NCBI RefSeq assembly: GCF_003119195.2
Contig: NZ_CP022253.1
Location: 2,365,001-2,429,000 of the forward strand
Length of the DNA stretch: 64,000 bases
Direction of reading: 5' to 3'
DNA from: Azospirillum baldaniorum
GTDB taxonomy: Bacteria; Pseudomonadota; Alphaproteobacteria; Azospirillales; Azospirillaceae
Shown piece after piece: positions 41,749-51,527 of this stretch. Numbering within the stretch: the stretch's first letter is position 1; the number at the start of each line of letters is the position of its first letter. The notes under the pieces are model-generated. The model had not been told where the DNA came from. It saw only the letters and a program-made list of their open reading frames with translations, and did not search any database. Made by a program: the position numbers and the translations under genes.

Positions 41749-44700
41749 ATGACCACCACGCTGCCGAAACCTTTCGACACCGCCCTCGCCGGACGCGGCC
41801 TGGAGCGCTGGCGCGCCGAGGCGGCGACCGCCGCCGACGGCACCGGCGACGACGATTTGGGCGCCTGGGCCGAGGCGTACGCCGATTCGGCCGAGGGCCG
41901 GGCGCTGATCGACGCGGTGTGCGGCAACAGCCCGTATCTCGGCCAGATCCTGACGCGCGAGCTGCCCTTTGTCCGCGAGATGGTGAGCGAGGGGTACGAC
42001 GCCGCCTTCGCGGCGCTGCTGCGCCGGCTGGAGACGGACTGCGCGGAGGAGCGCAACATCGACCGGCTGATGACCGCCCTGCGCATCGCCAAGCGGCGGG
42101 CGGCGCTGCTGATCGCGATGGCCGACATCACCGGCGCGTGGGAGCTGGAGGCCGTCACCGGCGCGCTGTCCGACATCGCCGAGACGTCGGTTCGGATGGC
42201 GGCAAACCACCTGCTGCGCCGCGCCGCGGAGGCGGGGACGCTGACGCTGCCGGAACCGCAGCGGCCATGGGTCGGGTCGGGCCTGATCGTGCTTGGCATG
42301 GGCAAACTTGGTGCGCGCGAACTCAACTATTCCAGCGATATCGACCTGATCGTCCTGTACGACGACGCCGTCGTTCAAACGCCCCAGCCGGACAACCTCG
42401 CCCGCACGTTCATTCGTATCGCGCGCGATCTTGTCCGCATTATGGATGAACGGACCAAGGACGGCTACGTCTTCCGTACAGATCTGCGGCTGCGCCCCGA
42501 TCCCGGTGCGACGCCGCTCGCGGTGTCCGTCTCGGCGGCCGAAATTTATTACGGCAGCGTCGGGCAGAACTGGGAGCGCGCGGCCATGATCAAGGCCCGC
42601 CCCATCGCCGGCGATCCGGAAGCGGGGGCGCATTTCCTGCGTTTCCTCGAACCGTTCGTGTGGCGGCGCCACCTCGACTTCGCGGCCATCCAGGACATCC
42701 ATTCCATCAAGCGTCAGATCAACGCCCACAAGGGCCATCGTGAAGTGACGGTGAACGGCCACGACATCAAGGTCGGCCGGGGCGGAATCCGCGAGATCGA
42801 GTTCTTCGCCCAGACCCAGCAGCTGATCTTCGGCGGGCGCGACATCCGGGTGCGCATCGCCCCCACATTGCTGGCCAACAAGGCGCTGTGCGCGGTCGGA
42901 CGCGTGCCGGAGGCGGCGGTGGAGGAGCTGGAGGAGGCCTACCGCTTCCTGCGCCGGGTCGAGCACCGCATCCAGATGACCGACGACCGCCAGACCCACC
43001 AGATCCCGGCGGACGACGAGGGCGTGGCCCATCTCGCGACCTTCCTCGGCTACGAGCGGGTCGAGGATTTCCGCGCCGACCTGCTGGCCCAGCTCGGCCG
43101 GGTGGAGGACCGCTACGCCGAGCTGTTCGAGGAGGCGCCGTCGCTGTCCGGCCCCGGCAACCTCGTCTTCACCGGCACCGACGACGACCCCGGCACGGTG
43201 AAGACGCTGGCCGGCATGGGCTACCGCGACCCCAGCCGGGTCATCGCCGTGGTCTCCACCTGGCACCGCGGGCGCTACCGCTCCACCCGCTCGGGCCGCG
43301 CGCGGGAGCTGCTGACCGAGCTGGTGCCGGCCATGCTGAACGAGCTGGCGAAGACCCCCGCCCCGGACGACGCGCTGGTTAAGTTCGACAGCTTCCTGGA
43401 GCGGCTTCCGGCGGGGGTCGGGCTGTTCTCGCTGTTCATCGCCAACCCCTGGCTGCTCGCCCTGGTCGCGGAGATCATGGGCACGGCGCCGCAGCTGGCC
43501 GAGACGTTGTCGCGCAACCCGTCGCTGCTCGACGCCGTGCTGTCGCCCGACTTCTTCGACCCGCTGCCCGACGCGGCGGGGCTGACGCCGGAGTACCAGC
43601 GCTTCATCGCCGGGGCGCACAACTTCGAGGATGTGCTGACCCTGTCGCGGCGCTGGACCAACGACCAGCGCTTCCGCGCCGGGGCGCACATCCTGCGCGG
43701 CATCACCGACGGCGACCGCTGCGGCCCCTTCCTCGCCGATCTGGCCGACGTGGTGGTGCCGGAGCTGGCCGCCCGCGTGGAGGAGGAGTTCGCCGCCCGC
43801 CACGGCCGCATCCCCGGCGGCGCCTGGGTGGTGGTGGCGATGGGCAAGCTAGGCAGCCGGCAGCTCACCATCACCTCCGACATCGACCTGATCGTGGTCT
43901 ACGAGGTGCCGCCGGGCACCCGCCAGTCGGACGGAGCCAAGCCGCTGGCCCCCAACGAGTATTACATCAAGCTGACGCAGCGCCTGACCAACGCCATCAC
44001 CGCCCCGATGGCCGACGGGCGGCTGTACGAGGTGGACATGCGGCTGCGCCCGTCGGGCAACGCCGGTCCGCTCGCCACCGCGCTGGACGCCTTCACCGCC
44101 TATCAGGCCAAGGATGCCTGGACGTGGGAGCACATGGCCCTGACCCGCGCCCGCGTCATCGGCAGTGATTCCGGCGGCGGCGATCCGGCGCTGGGTCATA
44201 AGGTCGAGTCGGCGATCCGCGGTGTGCTGACCGGCCCGCGCGACCCGGCCAAGGTGCTGCGGGACGTCGCCGACATGCGCCGCCGCATCGACAAGGAGTT
44301 CGGCACCACCAACCCGTGGAACGTCAAATACGCCCGCGGCGGCCTGATCGACATCGAGTTCACGGCCCAGTATCTCCAGCTCCGTCACGGCCACGCGCAT
44401 CCGGACATCCTGTCCATCGCCACCAGCCGCGCCCTGCTCAACGCCGCTGCGGCCGGGCTGCTGGCGCCGGAGGTGGCGGAGGAGCTGGTGGCGACGCTGA
44501 AGCTGTGGCGGCGGGTGCAGGGCTTCCTGCGCCTGACCACCGACGGCGTGCTCGATCCGCGGCAGGTTTCGCCCACCCTGCGGGAGGGCCTCTCGCGCGC
44601 CGCCTTCCCGGACGAGGAGCCGGCGGTTGACTTCGCCGCGCTCGACAGCAGAATCCGGGACATCGCCGCCCGCGCCCACCGCCATTTCGTGGCGCTGGTC

Positions 44701-44760
44701 GAGGAGCCGGCGTCAAGGCTGCCTCCCCCAGAGACCAACGAAGAAGCCAAACTCCCATGA
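41749..44760 (+). CDS. glnE: Bifunctional glutamine synthetase adenylyltransferase/adenylyl-removing enzyme
   Basis: The 1,003-residue protein starts at ATG 41749 (MTTTLPKPFDTALAG). It has two nucleotidyltransferase domains: the N-terminal removase with GMGKLGARELNYSSDIDL near residue 182, and the C-terminal adenylylase with AMGKLGSRQLTITSDIDL near 697, with helical regulatory domains after each. It switches glutamine synthetase activity in response to PII protein and glutamine, central to nitrogen control in diazotrophs. The stop codon overlaps the bcp start (ATGA). Confidence 0.97.
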   Translation: MTTTLPKPFDTALAGRGLERWRAEAATAADGTGDDDLGAWAEAYADSAEGRALIDAVCGNSPYLGQILTRELPFVREMVSEGYDAAFAALLRRLETDCAEERNIDRLMTALRIAKRRAALLIAMADITGAWELEAVTGALSDIAETSVRMAANHLLRRAAEAGTLTLPEPQRPWVGSGLIVLGMGKLGARELNYSSDIDLIVLYDDAVVQTPQPDNLARTFIRIARDLVRIMDERTKDGYVFRTDLRLRPDPGATPLAVSVSAAEIYYGSVGQNWERAAMIKARPIAGDPEAGAHFLRFLEPFVWRRHLDFAAIQDIHSIKRQINAHKGHREVTVNGHDIKVGRGGIREIEFFAQTQQLIFGGRDIRVRIAPTLLANKALCAVGRVPEAAVEELEEAYRFLRRVEHRIQMTDDRQTHQIPADDEGVAHLATFLGYERVEDFRADLLAQLGRVEDRYAELFEEAPSLSGPGNLVFTGTDDDPGTVKTLAGMGYRDPSRVIAVVSTWHRGRYRSTRSGRARELLTELVPAMLNELAKTPAPDDALVKFDSFLERLPAGVGLFSLFIANPWLLALVAEIMGTAPQLAETLSRNPSLLDAVLSPDFFDPLPDAAGLTPEYQRFIAGAHNFEDVLTLSRRWTNDQRFRAGAHILRGITDGDRCGPFLADLADVVVPELAARVEEEFAARHGRIPGGAWVVVAMGKLGSRQLTITSDIDLIVVYEVPPGTRQSDGAKPLAPNEYYIKLTQRLTNAITAPMADGRLYEVDMRLRPSGNAGPLATALDAFTAYQAKDAWTWEHMALTRARVIGSDSGGGDPALGHKVESAIRGVLTGPRDPAKVLRDVADMRRRIDKEFGTTNPWNVKYARGGLIDIEFTAQYLQLRHGHAHPDILSIATSRALLNAAAAGLLAPEVAEELVATLKLWRRVQGFLRLTTDGVLDPRQVSPTLREGLSRAAFPDEEPAVDFAALDSRIRDIAARAHRHFVALVEEPASRLPPPETNEEAKLP

Positions 44761-45260
44761 GCGAAGCCAACAACGCCAGCGAAGCCACCAACGCCGCCCC
44801 GATCGAGGTCGGCACCCCGGCCCCGGACTTCACCATGCCGACCGATGGCGGCGGCAGCGTCACGCTGTCCGCCCTGCGGGGCAAGCCGGTGATCCTGTAC
44901 TTCTACCCGAAGGACGACACCTCCGGCTGCACGTCGGAGGCCTGCGGCTTCCGCGACCAGCTTCCGGATTTCAGCGGGCTCGACGCCGTCATCATCGGCG
45001 TGTCCAAGGACAGCGTGGCCAGCCACGACAAGTTCAAGGCGAAGTACGAGCTGCCCTTCACGCTGGCCTCCGACAAGGAGGCGGGCGTCGCCGAAGCCTA
45101 CGGCGTCTGGGTCGAGAAGAGCATGTACGGCCGCAAGTACATGGGCCTGGACCGCGCGACCTTCCTGATCGACAAGGACGGCATCGTCCGCAACGTCTGG
45201 CGCAAGGTGAAGGTCACCGGCCATGTGGCGGCGGTGCTGAAGGCGTTGCAGGCGCTGTAG
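44757..45260 (+). CDS. bcp: Thiol peroxidase Bcp/PrxQ
   Basis: The 167-residue peroxiredoxin has the peroxidatic Cys58 and resolving Cys63 in DTSGCTSEACGF, with the YFYPKDDTSGC motif and RATFLIDKDG strand typical of Bcp. It reduces peroxides with thioredoxin. The first 15 residues (Asn/Ala-rich) are an extension. It is translationally coupled to glnE. Confidence 0.95.
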   Translation: MSEANNASEATNAAPIEVGTPAPDFTMPTDGGGSVTLSALRGKPVILYFYPKDDTSGCTSEACGFRDQLPDFSGLDAVIIGVSKDSVASHDKFKAKYELPFTLASDKEAGVAEAYGVWVEKSMYGRKYMGLDRATFLIDKDGIVRNVWRKVKVTGHVAAVLKALQAL

Positions 45261-45272
45261 TCGTTTCGCGAT

Positions 45273-45302
45273 GCGGTGGGGGGAGACATCATCCCCCGCC
45301 GC
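45273..45302. terminator. Bidirectional terminator between bcp and the GT61 gene
   Basis: GCGGTGGGGG at 45273-45282 pairs with CCCCCGCCGC at 45293-45302. It stands between two convergent genes and can serve both. Confidence 0.65.
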
Positions 45303-45303
45303 T

Positions 45304-46299
45304 TCAGCGGACGCCGACCCCGGCAAGGCATTCGCGCAGCACGTCGAGCGGAACGACGTAGTCCCGGTCGATGATGTCATGATGGCTGTCGGGCCGTTCC
45401 GGACAGGCGAGATCGAGATAACGCATCCCCCGCTGGGCGGCGAGATTTCCGAAGAAGGGTTGCAGAACGCGGCCACGAAGTTCGATCAGGGTCGCGCCCG
45501 CCGGAGCGAACAGAATGTTGGTCAAGGCCGCCCCGTGGCAGCCGACGACCAGCTCCGCACCGCTGAACAAGGCGACCTGCTCCTCGAACGTGAGGCTTCC
45601 CGGATCGACGGCAAGGAAGCCCAGCGGCTCCAGCGCCTCTGCCACCTCATCCTGATTCACGGCGAAGCGCTTGGTGGTATTCCTCCGCAGGACAAACAAC
45701 CGCTTCGCACCGGATGGCGTCGGCAGGACGTCACGGGCGTGGTTCAGGACCACGCTCCAGATCGCCACTGCCTGAGATCGCAACGGCAGCGGCACGAGGC
45801 AATCGGAATAGGCGCTCCAGTCGCTGCGGCTGACATGCAGATCCAGCGTGTCCAGCCTCAACCCGGCCATGAAGAGGCGCAACGAGGCTGCCTGCCACGG
45901 GTTGGGCGGCCCGTTCATGATGACCCGCCGCTCCGCCCCGTCCGGGGAGAGCATGCCGAACACCAGCCGCGGCAGGAAATCCAGACACCAATGGTAATAG
46001 TTGTCGCTGCCGCCCATCCCCAGATATCTGCCGGGCGGCTCGGGCTGTTCAAGAGCCTGGAGAAGAACCGAGGACGGCGCCTGTCCCACCATCCCGTAGA
46101 CCGCATCCCGGAAGATGCCGAAATCCCGCCGAAAGCAACGCAGATCCGGCGTCACCGGAAACATGAGGTGGTTGTTCAGAACACAGCGGTTGAAGACGGC
46201 GCCGACCGGGCTGTCATCGCTGCCGCGCAGAAGGCGGCCACGATGCGGATTGGCCGCCAGATGTTCGACAAGATCAACGCTCTGAATCGTGCCGTCCAT
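45304..46299 (-). CDS. Glycosyltransferase family 61 protein
   Basis: The 331-residue protein has DNYYHWCLDFLPRLVFG (the YYHW/D motif), LFVLRRNTTKRFAVNQDEVA, the central FEEQVALFSGAELVVGCHGA and ALTNILFAPAGATLIEL, characteristic of GT61/DUF563. Such enzymes transfer sugars in surface polysaccharide or glycoprotein assembly, with no signal peptide here. It is convergent with bcp and 28 bp downstream of the ParA-type gene on the same strand. Confidence 0.85.
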   Translation of the reverse strand: MDGTIQSVDLVEHLAANPHRGRLLRGSDDSPVGAVFNRCVLNNHLMFPVTPDLRCFRRDFGIFRDAVYGMVGQAPSSVLLQALEQPEPPGRYLGMGGSDNYYHWCLDFLPRLVFGMLSPDGAERRVIMNGPPNPWQAASLRLFMAGLRLDTLDLHVSRSDWSAYSDCLVPLPLRSQAVAIWSVVLNHARDVLPTPSGAKRLFVLRRNTTKRFAVNQDEVAEALEPLGFLAVDPGSLTFEEQVALFSGAELVVGCHGAALTNILFAPAGATLIELRGRVLQPFFGNLAAQRGMRYLDLACPERPDSHHDIIDRDYVVPLDVLRECLAGVGVR

Positions 46300-46327
46300 G
46301 CGACCCCTCCGTGCAATCGCCCCGGAC

Positions 46328-46975
46328 TTATCCGGCGCGGGACAGGATTTCCTCGGCCAGCGCCTGCATCTCCGCTGCCGCCTGGGTCTTGCGCGCGGCC
46401 TCGGTCACCGACAAGCCGGACAGCAGGGTCCCGGCGTAGGCGGTGCGGTTGCCGATCTGCGACTCCGCGATGTCCACGGCCGGCGGGTTCACAAGCTCGC
46501 GCACCCGCGCGATCAGCTCGTCGGCGATGCGGGCGCGCGGCGGCACGCGGTTCAGCACCAGCAGCAGCCGGCGCTTCTCCTGCGCGGCGAGGTCCAGCGT
46601 CGGCTGCACCGCCCACAGGTCCATCGGGCTGGGCTGCACCGGGGCGATGACGAGGCTGGCGGCGCGCACGGCGATGCGCGCCTCCGTCTGAGCGTGGGGC
46701 GGGCTGTCGATCAGCACGATGTCGTGGTCGCGGGCCAGCTTCTCCACCTCGGTCTGGGTGCGCCAGCCGGTGATCTGGACATGGGTGAAGCCGGGCTCCC
46801 CGCCCGTGGCCTCCGCCCGCACCGCCTGCCAGCGGGTCAGGCTGCCCTGCGGGTCGATGTCCACCGTGGCGACCGAGCGCCCGAGCTGCATCCAGGCAAT
46901 GGCAAGGTGCGCCACCAGCGTGGTCTTTCCGGCCCCGCCCTTCTGCTGAGCCACGGTGAAGACCTTGCCCGTCAT
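46328..46975 (-). CDS. ParA/MinD-superfamily ATPase (orphan)
   Basis: Starting from ATG 46975 (MTGKVFTVAQQ) the 215-residue protein has the deviant Walker A KGGAGKTT at residues 12-19, VDIDPQGSLTRW (Walker A') and VLIDSPPHAQ (Walker B). These are all the features of ParA-type switch ATPases. In-frame ATGs lie 12 and 15 bp upstream. There is no parB gene nearby, so it is an orphan that may position a protein complex and not DNA. It is divergent from the Sua5-type gene. Confidence 0.87.
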   Translation of the reverse strand: MTGKVFTVAQQKGGAGKTTLVAHLAIAWMQLGRSVATVDIDPQGSLTRWQAVRAEATGGEPGFTHVQITGWRTQTEVEKLARDHDIVLIDSPPHAQTEARIAVRAASLVIAPVQPSPMDLWAVQPTLDLAAQEKRRLLLVLNRVPPRARIADELIARVRELVNPPAVDIAESQIGNRTAYAGTLLSGLSVTEAARKTQAAAEMQALAEEILSRAG

Positions 46976-47086
46976 GCCCACACCCATCATTTGGTTGTTT
47001 ATCGCGCACACCCGTCATAAGGCTTGGACAAATCCGGCGCAACCGCGCGAATTGACTTCATCCTCCCACGCTTTACAAATCGCCCC

Positions 47087-48058
47087 GTGACCGACAAGCA
47101 TCCCGACATCATCCCCGCCACGCCCGCCGGCCTCGCCCGCGCCGGCGAGGCTTTGCGCAGCGGCGAGCTGGTCGCCTTCCCGACCGAGACCGTCTACGGC
47201 CTCGGCGGCGACGCCACCGACGACCGGGCCGTGGCCGCGATCTTCGCCGCCAAGGGCCGCCCGCAGTTCAACCCGCTGATCGCCCATGTGCCGGACCTGG
47301 AGGCGGCTGAGGCCATCGCCGTGCTCGACGAGCGCGCGGTGGAGCTGGCCCACCAGTTCTGGCCCGGCCCGCTGACCCTGGTCCTGCCCCGCCGGGCCGA
47401 GGCCGGGCTGTCGCTGCTGGTGTCGGCCGGACTGGACAGCGTGGCGGTGCGCGTGCCCGCCCACCCGGTGGCGCAGGCCCTGCTGAAGGCCGCCAGCAAG
47501 CCGATCGCCGCGCCCAGCGCCAACCGCTCCGGCGCGGTCAGTCCGACCGCCCCGCACCACGTCATCGAGAGCCTGGGCGACCGGGTCAGCATGGTGGTGG
47601 CCGGCGGCAAGTGTCAGGTCGGAGTGGAGTCCACCGTCCTCGACCTGACCGGCGAGACGCCCGTGCTGCTGCGCCCCGGCGCCGTGCTGCGCGAGGAGAT
47701 CGAGCGGTTGATCGGCCCCATCCAGCTTTCCGCCGGCAACCCGGACGCCCCGAAGTCGCCCGGCCAGCTGGAAAGCCACTACGCCCCCAACGCCCCGGTG
47801 CGGCTGAACGCCACAAGCGCCGAGGAGGACGAGGCGTTCCTGACCTTCGGCCCCGACCGCTTCATCCGCGGCGGCAAGGCCCGCCTGAACCTGAGCCTCC
47901 AGGGCGACCTGAACGAGGCGGCGGCGAACCTGTTCGCCCATCTCCGCGCGCTCGACCAGGAGGGGGTCCGCGCCATCGCGGTGATGCCGATCCCGGACGA
48001 GGGGCTGGGTGTCGCCATCAACGACCGGCTGCGGCGGGCCGCCGCCCCGCGGGGGTGA
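47087..48058 (+). CDS. L-threonylcarbamoyladenylate synthase (Sua5 type)
   Basis: The GTG at 47087 gives 323 residues. The YrdC-like domain (SGELVAFPTETVYGLGGDAT, FNPLIAHV, SANRSGAVSPT) is followed by the C-terminal Sua5 domain (SPGQLESHYAPNAPV linker to the end). It makes threonylcarbamoyl-AMP for t6A37 of ANN-decoding tRNAs. The linker SPGxxxxHYAP is diagnostic. The ParA-type gene is read in the opposite direction from a 111-bp gap. Confidence 0.94.
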   Translation: MTDKHPDIIPATPAGLARAGEALRSGELVAFPTETVYGLGGDATDDRAVAAIFAAKGRPQFNPLIAHVPDLEAAEAIAVLDERAVELAHQFWPGPLTLVLPRRAEAGLSLLVSAGLDSVAVRVPAHPVAQALLKAASKPIAAPSANRSGAVSPTAPHHVIESLGDRVSMVVAGGKCQVGVESTVLDLTGETPVLLRPGAVLREEIERLIGPIQLSAGNPDAPKSPGQLESHYAPNAPVRLNATSAEEDEAFLTFGPDRFIRGGKARLNLSLQGDLNEAAANLFAHLRALDQEGVRAIAVMPIPDEGLGVAINDRLRRAAAPRG

Positions 48059-48116
48059 TGGATCGGGCGTAGTGGAAAAACGGACGGCAAGGCGATAAGA
48101 GTCTCGCAACGAGCCC

Positions 48117-48232
48117 TCACCCTCCCGCTTCGCGGGTCCCTCCCTCCCTCGCTGTCGCAGGGGAGGGACAGAAAGCAACCCTCCCCTGCGACAGCCGGGG
48201 AGGGTCGGGGTGGGGGTGATGCTCTCTCCAGC
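48117..48232. repeat. GC-rich palindromic intergenic repeat
   Basis: CTGTCGCAGGGGAGGG at 48159-48174 or nearby is exactly complementary to CCCTCCCCTGCGACAG about 10 bp further on. The right part (a CCCTCCCC-pyrimidine tract with GGGTCGGGGTGGGGG) is shared in inverted orientation with 57418-57468 (about 35 of 38 bases). This is a dispersed palindromic repeat of the REP/RPE kind. Confidence 0.8.
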
Positions 48233-48249
48233 CCCCGGACCGTCCGCCC

Positions 48250-49701
48250 ATGACCTCCGCCAGCTCTGCCGCCAGCCCTGACGCCGCCAGCCTCGCCGCC
48301 GCCCTCGACCGGATCCGCGCCATCGTCGGCCCGAACGGCCTTCTCACCGCGCCGGAGGACATGGCCCCCTACCTGTCGGAATGGCGCGGGCGCTTCAAGG
48401 GCAACAGCCCGGCGGTGGTCCGCCCGGCCAGCACCGAGGAGGTTGCGGCGGTGGTGACGATCTGCGCGGAGGCCGGCATCCCGGTCGTCCCGCAGGGTGG
48501 CAACACCAGCCTCGTCGGCGGCTCCATCCCCTACGAGGAAGGGCGCGAAATCGTCATCAGCCTGTCGCGGATGAACAAAATCCGCGGCATCGACACGCTG
48601 AACTACACCATGACGGTGGAGGCCGGCGTCGTGCTGAAGACCGCGCAGGAGGCCGCGAAGGACAAGGACCGCCTGCTGCCGATGAGCCTGGGGGCGGAGG
48701 GCACCTGCCAGATCGGCGGGCTGATCTCCACCAACGCCGGCGGCATCAACGTGCTGCGCTACGGCAACATGCGCGATCTCGTGCTTGGTCTTGAGGTCGT
48801 GCTGGCCGACGGTCGCGTCTGGAACGGCCTGCGGTCCTTGCGCAAGAACAACACCGGTTACGACCTGAAGCACCTGTTCATCGGGGCGGAGGGCACGCTG
48901 GGCATCGTCACCGCCGCGGTGCTGAAGCTCTACCCGCGCCCGCGCCAGGCGGAGACGGCCTTCATCGCCGTGCCCAGCCCCGCCGCCGCCATCGAGCTGC
49001 TGGCCCGGCTGCGCGAGGCCTCGGGCGACGCCGTGGCCGCCTTCGAACTGATGTCGCGCCGCTGCCTGGAATTCGCGCTCAAGCACGTCGCCGGCACCAT
49101 CGACCCGCTGTCGGAGCCGTCGCCCTGGTATGTGCTGACCGAGCTGACCGCCGGTACCCAGTCCGACGCCTTCCGCGAGACGGTCGAGGCGGCGCTGGGA
49201 GAGGCCTTCGAGGCGGAACTGGCCACCGACGCCACTATCGCCCAGTCGGAAACCCAGGCCAACCAGCTCTGGTTCATCCGCGAGGCCATCGTCGAGGCGC
49301 AGAAATTCGAGGGCGGCTCGATCAAGAACGACGTGTCGGTCCCGGTGTCGCGCGTCGCCGAGTTCATCGAGCGCGCCGAGGCCGCCGTGGTCGCGGCCTG
49401 CCCCGGCATCCGCCCCACCCCCTTCGGCCATGTCGGCGACGGCAACATCCACTTCAACCTCAGCCAGCCGGAGGGCGCCGACACCGCCGCCTACCTCGCC
49501 CGCTGGGACGAGATCTGCCACGTCGTGAACGAGGTCATCTTCGCCCTGGACGGCTCGATCTCCGCCGAGCATGGCGTCGGCCGCTTCAAGAAGGACGAGA
49601 TGCCGGTCATCAAGAGCCCGGTCGAGTTCGATCTGCTGCGCGCCATGAAGGCGGCGCTCGATCCCAAGGGCCTGCTGAACCCCGGCAAGATGCTGCCGTA
49701 A
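48250..49701 (+). CDS. FAD-linked dehydrogenase (D-2-hydroxyacid type)
   Basis: The 483-residue protein has the FAD-binding PCMH domain (VVPQGGNTSLVGGSIPY, GAEGTCQIGGLISTNAGG) and the FAD-oxidase C-terminal domain, ending with the conserved HVGDGNIHFNL, SAEHGVGRFK and LDPKGLLNPGKMLP. The family includes D-2-hydroxyglutarate and D-lactate dehydrogenases. The exact substrate cannot be read. It resembles GlcD (58342) but has no GlcE/GlcF partners. Confidence 0.88.
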   Translation: MTSASSAASPDAASLAAALDRIRAIVGPNGLLTAPEDMAPYLSEWRGRFKGNSPAVVRPASTEEVAAVVTICAEAGIPVVPQGGNTSLVGGSIPYEEGREIVISLSRMNKIRGIDTLNYTMTVEAGVVLKTAQEAAKDKDRLLPMSLGAEGTCQIGGLISTNAGGINVLRYGNMRDLVLGLEVVLADGRVWNGLRSLRKNNTGYDLKHLFIGAEGTLGIVTAAVLKLYPRPRQAETAFIAVPSPAAAIELLARLREASGDAVAAFELMSRRCLEFALKHVAGTIDPLSEPSPWYVLTELTAGTQSDAFRETVEAALGEAFEAELATDATIAQSETQANQLWFIREAIVEAQKFEGGSIKNDVSVPVSRVAEFIERAEAAVVAACPGIRPTPFGHVGDGNIHFNLSQPEGADTAAYLARWDEICHVVNEVIFALDGSISAEHGVGRFKKDEMPVIKSPVEFDLLRAMKAALDPKGLLNPGKMLP

Positions 49702-49804
49702 GGGGCGCCATCCGAAAGAGGTCCCCTGCCCGCCTCGGGCAACCTTTCACGGTTCCGGCCTGTTCGTCGTCGTGCAGGTCGGTAACCGCGGAACGGAGGC
49801 GGCG

Positions 49805-50470
49805 ATGCTTCTCGCGATGTCGGCGTGGATGCGCCTGATGCTGGGCGAGGCCGAGGTGGCGCCGGTGCCTGGCACGTCCACCACGTGCGCCCTGCCTCCG
49901 GAGCGGGAGCGCATCCGGCGGGCGGTGCATGACGCCGTGACCGCCCATCCGCTTCACCGCGAGCTGGTCCACACCCACCGGCTGGGCGGCTGCCAGTATT
50001 ACGCCTTTGCCGGGGCGATGCTGCTGGAGGCCCTGGGCCACGGCCGGGCCGAGGTTGCACTGGGCCGCGTGGCGTTCCGCAAGTCCGAGGCTCCTGGCCG
50101 GGCGCGCTGGCTCGGTTACCCTGCGGCACCCGCCGACGTTCGTCCTCCCGATCCGGCGCAACGGCGGCAGGAGGCGGAAGCCTTCCCCTTCCACGCCTGG
50201 ATTCGCCTGACCGGCCCCGGCGGGCGGCCGTTCCTGATCGATTTCGATCTGACCAACGTGCTGCGGGAGGTGCGGCTGCGCGAACCGCGCCATGCGGCGG
50301 GCCTGCGCTACCAGCCGCCGGCCTTCTGGGGAAGCGCCGCAGCGGCGTACCGGGCAGGGTTGCGGTTCGAGCCGCACCGACGGCTGACCCCCGACGCGCT
50401 GCTGCCCGGCGACCGCCGGGTCTTCGCGGCCATCGCAGCGGAAGCCCGCGATCGTCTCAAGGACGTCTAG
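49805..50470 (+). CDS. Hypothetical protein
   Basis: The ATG at 49805, with GGAGG just upstream, gives 221 residues; a GTG at 49772 is possible. Conserved-looking features are a central GGCQYYAFAGAMLLEALG, AFPFHAWIRL and PFLIDFDLTNVL. The Cys-His-Asp order (GGCQYY, FHAW, IDFD) is reminiscent of papain-like or transglutaminase-like folds. No family is recognised with confidence. Confidence 0.65.
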   Translation: MLLAMSAWMRLMLGEAEVAPVPGTSTTCALPPERERIRRAVHDAVTAHPLHRELVHTHRLGGCQYYAFAGAMLLEALGHGRAEVALGRVAFRKSEAPGRARWLGYPAAPADVRPPDPAQRRQEAEAFPFHAWIRLTGPGGRPFLIDFDLTNVLREVRLREPRHAAGLRYQPPAFWGSAAAAYRAGLRFEPHRRLTPDALLPGDRRVFAAIAAEARDRLKDV

Positions 50471-50486
50471 GCCGGCGCTCAGCCGA

Positions 50487-51527
50487 TCAGGCCGCCGTCG
50501 CGGTTGTTTCCGTCGTCCCAGCCGCAGTCCCAGCCGCAGCCCCCTGCCCGACCACCTTGGACAGGCCCAGCCCGAGGCCAAGCCCGGTGTGCTCGTTCTG
50601 ATCCGTGCGGACCGGCTGGTCGCGCATGCGGCGGTTGTCCTTGTCCTCGCCGTCCGGGCGGCGGCCGCGCGCGGGCCTGCCGGAGATGCTGTCCACCTCG
50701 TCCGGCGTCTCCAGCGCGTTCAGGGCCAGCACATGGTAGATCGACAGCGGCGTGCCGTTCAGCGCCTTCTGCGGCATGCTGGGCACCTGGGTGGTGAAGC
50801 CGTCCGGCATGTCCTGGCGGCGCACCCGGTCGATGGCGGTCTGGGCCGGGGCGAAGTCGGCGTTGGGCGACTCCGCGAACTTCGTCGCGAAGCGGTCGTA
50901 GATGTCCTTCAGCGACTTGGCCCGGCCGGTGTCCTTGTCGAAGAACACCGCCTTGTTGGCCGAGGCGGCGTCGGGGAACAGCTCCTTGGCGGCGCGGTTC
51001 GGGTTGTCCTGCATGGCGTTCAGGAACTTCGAGGCCCCGCCCGCCCCGAGGAAATGCGCCATGTAGAGTTCGGTGGACCCGACCTTCCCTTTGACCGTGT
51101 CCTCCAGATACTCCTTGTTGTCGCGGGTGTATTCCGCGGCCATCAGGGCCGAGGCGTTGGGGTCCTTGCGCAGGTCCAGGATCTCGCGCTTCAGGTCGGG
51201 ATCGGTGACGTAGGGGCGCCCGTCGCCGCGCGTCTGGATCGCGTTGGCGTATTTGGCGTAGCCGTGGTCCGCCCCGTGGTCGCGCATCGTCGCCAGCCAC
51301 GTGCTGTCGATGAACTGGTAGAGCCCGGTCGCCGAGGAGGAGGAAGACTTCACGTCCGTCCGGTACCCGCTCTCCACGGCAGCTTTTTCCATGAGGTAGG
51401 AAAAATCGACCCCGGTCTTGGCGCTGGCGTTGCGGACCGCCGCCTCGACATTCTCCGGCCCGCGGCTGGTCTTCGCGGCCTGGACGGCGGATTCGGCCTG
51501 ACGGGCAAGGGCGGCGGCGATGGTCAT
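50487..51527 (-). CDS. Lytic transglycosylase-like (SLT-domain) protein
   Basis: The 346-residue protein has an SLT-like start at about residues 30-95: FSYLMEKAAVESGYRTDV with the catalytic Glu, SATGLYQFIDSTWLAT, and the later ALMAAEYTRDNKEYLED and ELYMAHFLGAGGA. The C-terminal part is low-complexity with Ala/Thr/Gly. No signal peptide is visible, as in some flagellar or export-linked alphaproteobacterial family members. It would cleave peptidoglycan glycan strands. Confidence 0.78.
   Translation of the reverse strand: MTIAAALARQAESAVQAAKTSRGPENVEAAVRNASAKTGVDFSYLMEKAAVESGYRTDVKSSSSSATGLYQFIDSTWLATMRDHGADHGYAKYANAIQTRGDGRPYVTDPDLKREILDLRKDPNASALMAAEYTRDNKEYLEDTVKGKVGSTELYMAHFLGAGGASKFLNAMQDNPNRAAKELFPDAASANKAVFFDKDTGRAKSLKDIYDRFATKFAESPNADFAPAQTAIDRVRRQDMPDGFTTQVPSMPQKALNGTPLSIYHVLALNALETPDEVDSISGRPARGRRPDGEDKDNRRMRDQPVRTDQNEHTGLGLGLGLSKVVGQGAAAGTAAGTTETTATAA

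Noticed and set aside
41680..43803. Minus-strand open frame of 707 codons inside glnE
   Set aside because: It is antisense to a perfectly conserved GlnE and shows Arg/Ala/Gly-rich shadow composition.
47779..49572. Minus-strand frame antisense to the FAD-linked dehydrogenase
   Set aside because: It has no motifs or plausible start, and the plus strand carries the FAD-binding motifs.
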